38,789 nucleotides of DNA from Holospora curviuscula (GTDB lineage: Bacteria; Pseudomonadota; Alphaproteobacteria; Holosporales; Holosporaceae): positions 1 to 38,789 of the forward strand of contig NZ_PHHC01000080.1 of NCBI RefSeq assembly GCF_002930195.1, read 5' to 3'. The position numbers and the translations under genes were made by a program. Each line of letters starts with the position of its first letter. Positions within the stretch are counted from its first letter, which is position 1. Positions 37,135 to 38,789 of the stretch are shown piece after piece. Below the pieces are notes generated by a model, which searched no databases, was not told the DNA's origin, and worked only from the letters and a program-made list of their open reading frames with translations.

Positions 37135-37643
37135 ATTTTCTTTTTTTATAACTATTTTATAGTTATTTTTCTGTACTGTAAAAAAATTGAGAACCACAAA
37201 AAAAGTCGTGCTATCATCTTTATTGATAAGCGGAGATTTTCCCATGATATTCCAAGAACACGTGGGCATGCCTTAAAAGGAAGCGCTATTCATCTCTGAG
37301 GTGCTAAGCGCTGAGGTAAATGAATGAATACTTTATCAGAAGAAGTTCTTCTGACCGTGAGTTAGAGAGGGTGAAAGCTATAGAATCTGTAGGACACACG
37401 CTTTTTTAGTAAGTGTAGTCACAAGATATAATTTGAACCATCGTTAAAAGAAGATTTGATATTCGTGAAATACCTCGATCGCTCTAAGGCTTAATATACA
37501 GGCAAGCATTTTCAACGATAGTAAATAAATTCTGACCACAAAAAAAGCTTTAAAAGCGTGGCATAATTTAATGAAAATGTATGCTATTTTTGATTCTTCG
37601 TTTCATACGCTTTAAAACTATCTTTGGTTATGTTTCTCTAATT
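37135..37643. other. gene-poor spacer
   Basis: About 500 bases with no recognisable gene, repeat or RNA. It holds the 3' side of the membrane protein gene and the 5' side of the IS630 relic; no terminator is obvious. Confidence 0.45.
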
Positions 37644-38708
37644 TTATCTTGATTTTTGGGCACCTATTTTTTTATAAACCTTAAATGTACAATAAGACAT
37701 TGCTATCAAAATTCCTATGGATATAGAACCTAGAGGAGTTAAAATACGGAAAGAATTAATATAGCCCCCATTCTCAAAAATAGGGATAACCCCTAAAATA
37801 CAGAAACCAATCATGTAAGGAGTAGCCATTATAATTGTTCCTATACAAGTCAAGTTGTGAAGAAATGCCCACATTCCTCCAATATATCGACAATATATAA
37901 AGAAAAAGATTGATTGTCCAATAATCAATGGAAAGCATATCATGATAATTTCAACAACAGACGGAAAATAGGAAACTCTTCTCATACTTAATGCTGACAG
38001 AGTGAAAAATTCAACTGGTGTGGACACGGACACAAAGGAAAAAAGGAACACAATAAAACCAAAAAACTTCAATACATTTAAAAAAGTATAAAAAAACCAA
38101 TGGGCCCAGGATTTATTTAAGAAATTTTGAAGATCATCTTCTAGCGCTTGTACCAGTGTGCCTTTTAAAACATGGGACATTTCTACACGACCACTGACAG
38201 AATTGATAAAGAAACGTTTGTTCCATCGAAATGATAGGTACTTAAAGAAGAGGAAAATTACTAAGAGTACGCCGTATCGAAATTCTACTTTAGGTATGTA
38301 CATTATCTGATTAAAAATAAATAATAATTTAAAAGAAGATAGAATAAGGGGTAATTCAAACAGAATAATCTTTACGCTCATTAAAGAGAATTGATAAGCG
38401 ACGGTTAACATTCCATAAGTTCTTGAAATGTTATGATGAATCCACCAAGGTACTAGAAGAAAATATCCCATGGAGACGCTACTCAATAGCACCAGTCCTC
38501 CTATTTGTAGACTTAAAGATGTATTGAAAAAAAAGCGTGCAGTGTACCCAAGCCCGTAGAAAGGAAGACAAAATATAGAAATTAATAGAAGGTTTTTAGT
38601 CGTAATCCACAAAGAATACCCCAAATTTTTAAGAAATGAACTTCCGTAAAGATGAAAAATCATCGCTTCATATTGTTGAACTAAGACTAAACTTAACCGT
38701 GTATCCAT
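37644..38708 (-). CDS. multi-pass membrane protein, unknown function
   Basis: 354 residues, with about eight predicted membrane segments (roughly 35-57, 67-90, 105-130, 143-160, 205-228, 250-273, 285-310, 320-342). A hydrophilic loop at about 160-200 (R-W-N-K-R-F-F-I-N-S-V-S-G-R-V-E-M) separates the two halves of four helices each. No signature of a known transporter family is visible to me; the rather weakly charged segments could fit a permease or a degenerate member of a transporter family. The ATG at 38708 has AAAGGA at proper spacing. The gene is isolated, and the frame is fully open in a region where most non-essential genes are broken, suggesting it is under selection. Confidence 0.65.
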   Translation of the reverse strand: MDTRLSLVLVQQYEAMIFHLYGSSFLKNLGYSLWITTKNLLLISIFCLPFYGLGYTARFFFNTSLSLQIGGLVLLSSVSMGYFLLVPWWIHHNISRTYGMLTVAYQFSLMSVKIILFELPLILSSFKLLFIFNQIMYIPKVEFRYGVLLVIFLFFKYLSFRWNKRFFINSVSGRVEMSHVLKGTLVQALEDDLQNFLNKSWAHWFFYTFLNVLKFFGFIVFLFSFVSVSTPVEFFTLSALSMRRVSYFPSVVEIIMICFPLIIGQSIFFFIYCRYIGGMWAFLHNLTCIGTIIMATPYMIGFCILGVIPIFENGGYINSFRILTPLGSISIGILIAMSYCTFKVYKKIGAQKSR

Positions 38709-38789
38709 GGAGTATCCTTTTAGTAATTTTTTATGATTTTATCCAGCATTTTAAAAAAGTTTTAAATTTTTTAGTGCGTTCACAGCTTC

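Noticed and set aside
1-38789. CRISPR array, rRNA operon, tmRNA, RNase P RNA, prophage or secretion gene cluster
   Set aside because: No regularly spaced repeats, rRNA-like or structural RNA signatures, and no phage or secretion genes were found on reading.

Overview
The window is AT-rich chromosomal DNA of an alphaproteobacterium that looks host-restricted (Rickettsiales- or Holosporales-like; the order is inference). Pointers to Alphaproteobacteria are a class I lysyl-tRNA synthetase, a PdhA-type E1-alpha, GatCA for tRNA amidation, and an N-acyltransferase/plsC/miaB gene string. Pointers to a shrinking, intracellular-type genome are long gene-poor spacers, at least nine transposase relics from five IS families (IS5, IS4, IS630, IS481, ISAs1), housekeeping genes cut off from their usual partners (pdhA without pdhB, gatCA without gatB, infB without nusA/rbfA), and several decaying genes for secreted proteins.

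Layout. 1-720: IS5-type relic and debris. 720-1601: LpxL-like acyltransferase with a changed catalytic motif. 2941-5803: lysK followed by an ABC1/UbiB-like kinase, minus strand. 6027-8501: infB. 8502-10500: decayed DNA, a possible 58-codon ORF and an IS427-group IS5 relic with both ends visible. 10561-12066: secreted protein with an internal ~175-residue duplication (family A). 12340-12412: tRNA-Thr(UGU). 13027-15573: shortened uvrA. 15713-18520: broken family B gene cut by an IS4-family relic, then an IS630 relic. 18820-22853: pdhA, tRNA-Gln(UUG), miaB, plsC and an OlsB-like GNAT gene, all minus strand. 23300-24120: IS630 debris. 24474-25898: intact family B gene. 26218-27964: gatC-gatA. 27980-31880: transposon graveyard (two ISAs1 relics, a nearly intact IS481-family element) and a decayed coiled-coil gene. 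32161-36640: five-copy tandem array of a secreted glutamine-rich coiled-coil family (family C), one copy intact and four dead. 36640-37134: IS630 relic. 37644-38708: multi-pass membrane protein of unknown function.

Housekeeping genes cover translation (lysK, infB, two tRNAs, gatCA, miaB), DNA repair (uvrA), lipid and envelope work (LpxL-like, plsC, GNAT, UbiB-like) and carbon entry (pdhA). GatCAB and tRNA-Gln(UUG) are functionally linked if Gln-tRNA is made by transamidation here.

The most unusual content is three lineage-specific families of predicted exported proteins (A, B, C). None resembles a family I can name. Intact members have an export-type N-terminus and a sigma70-like promoter; the families are expanding by duplication and decaying by point mutation and IS insertion. 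They are candidate host-interaction proteins; that role is inference only.
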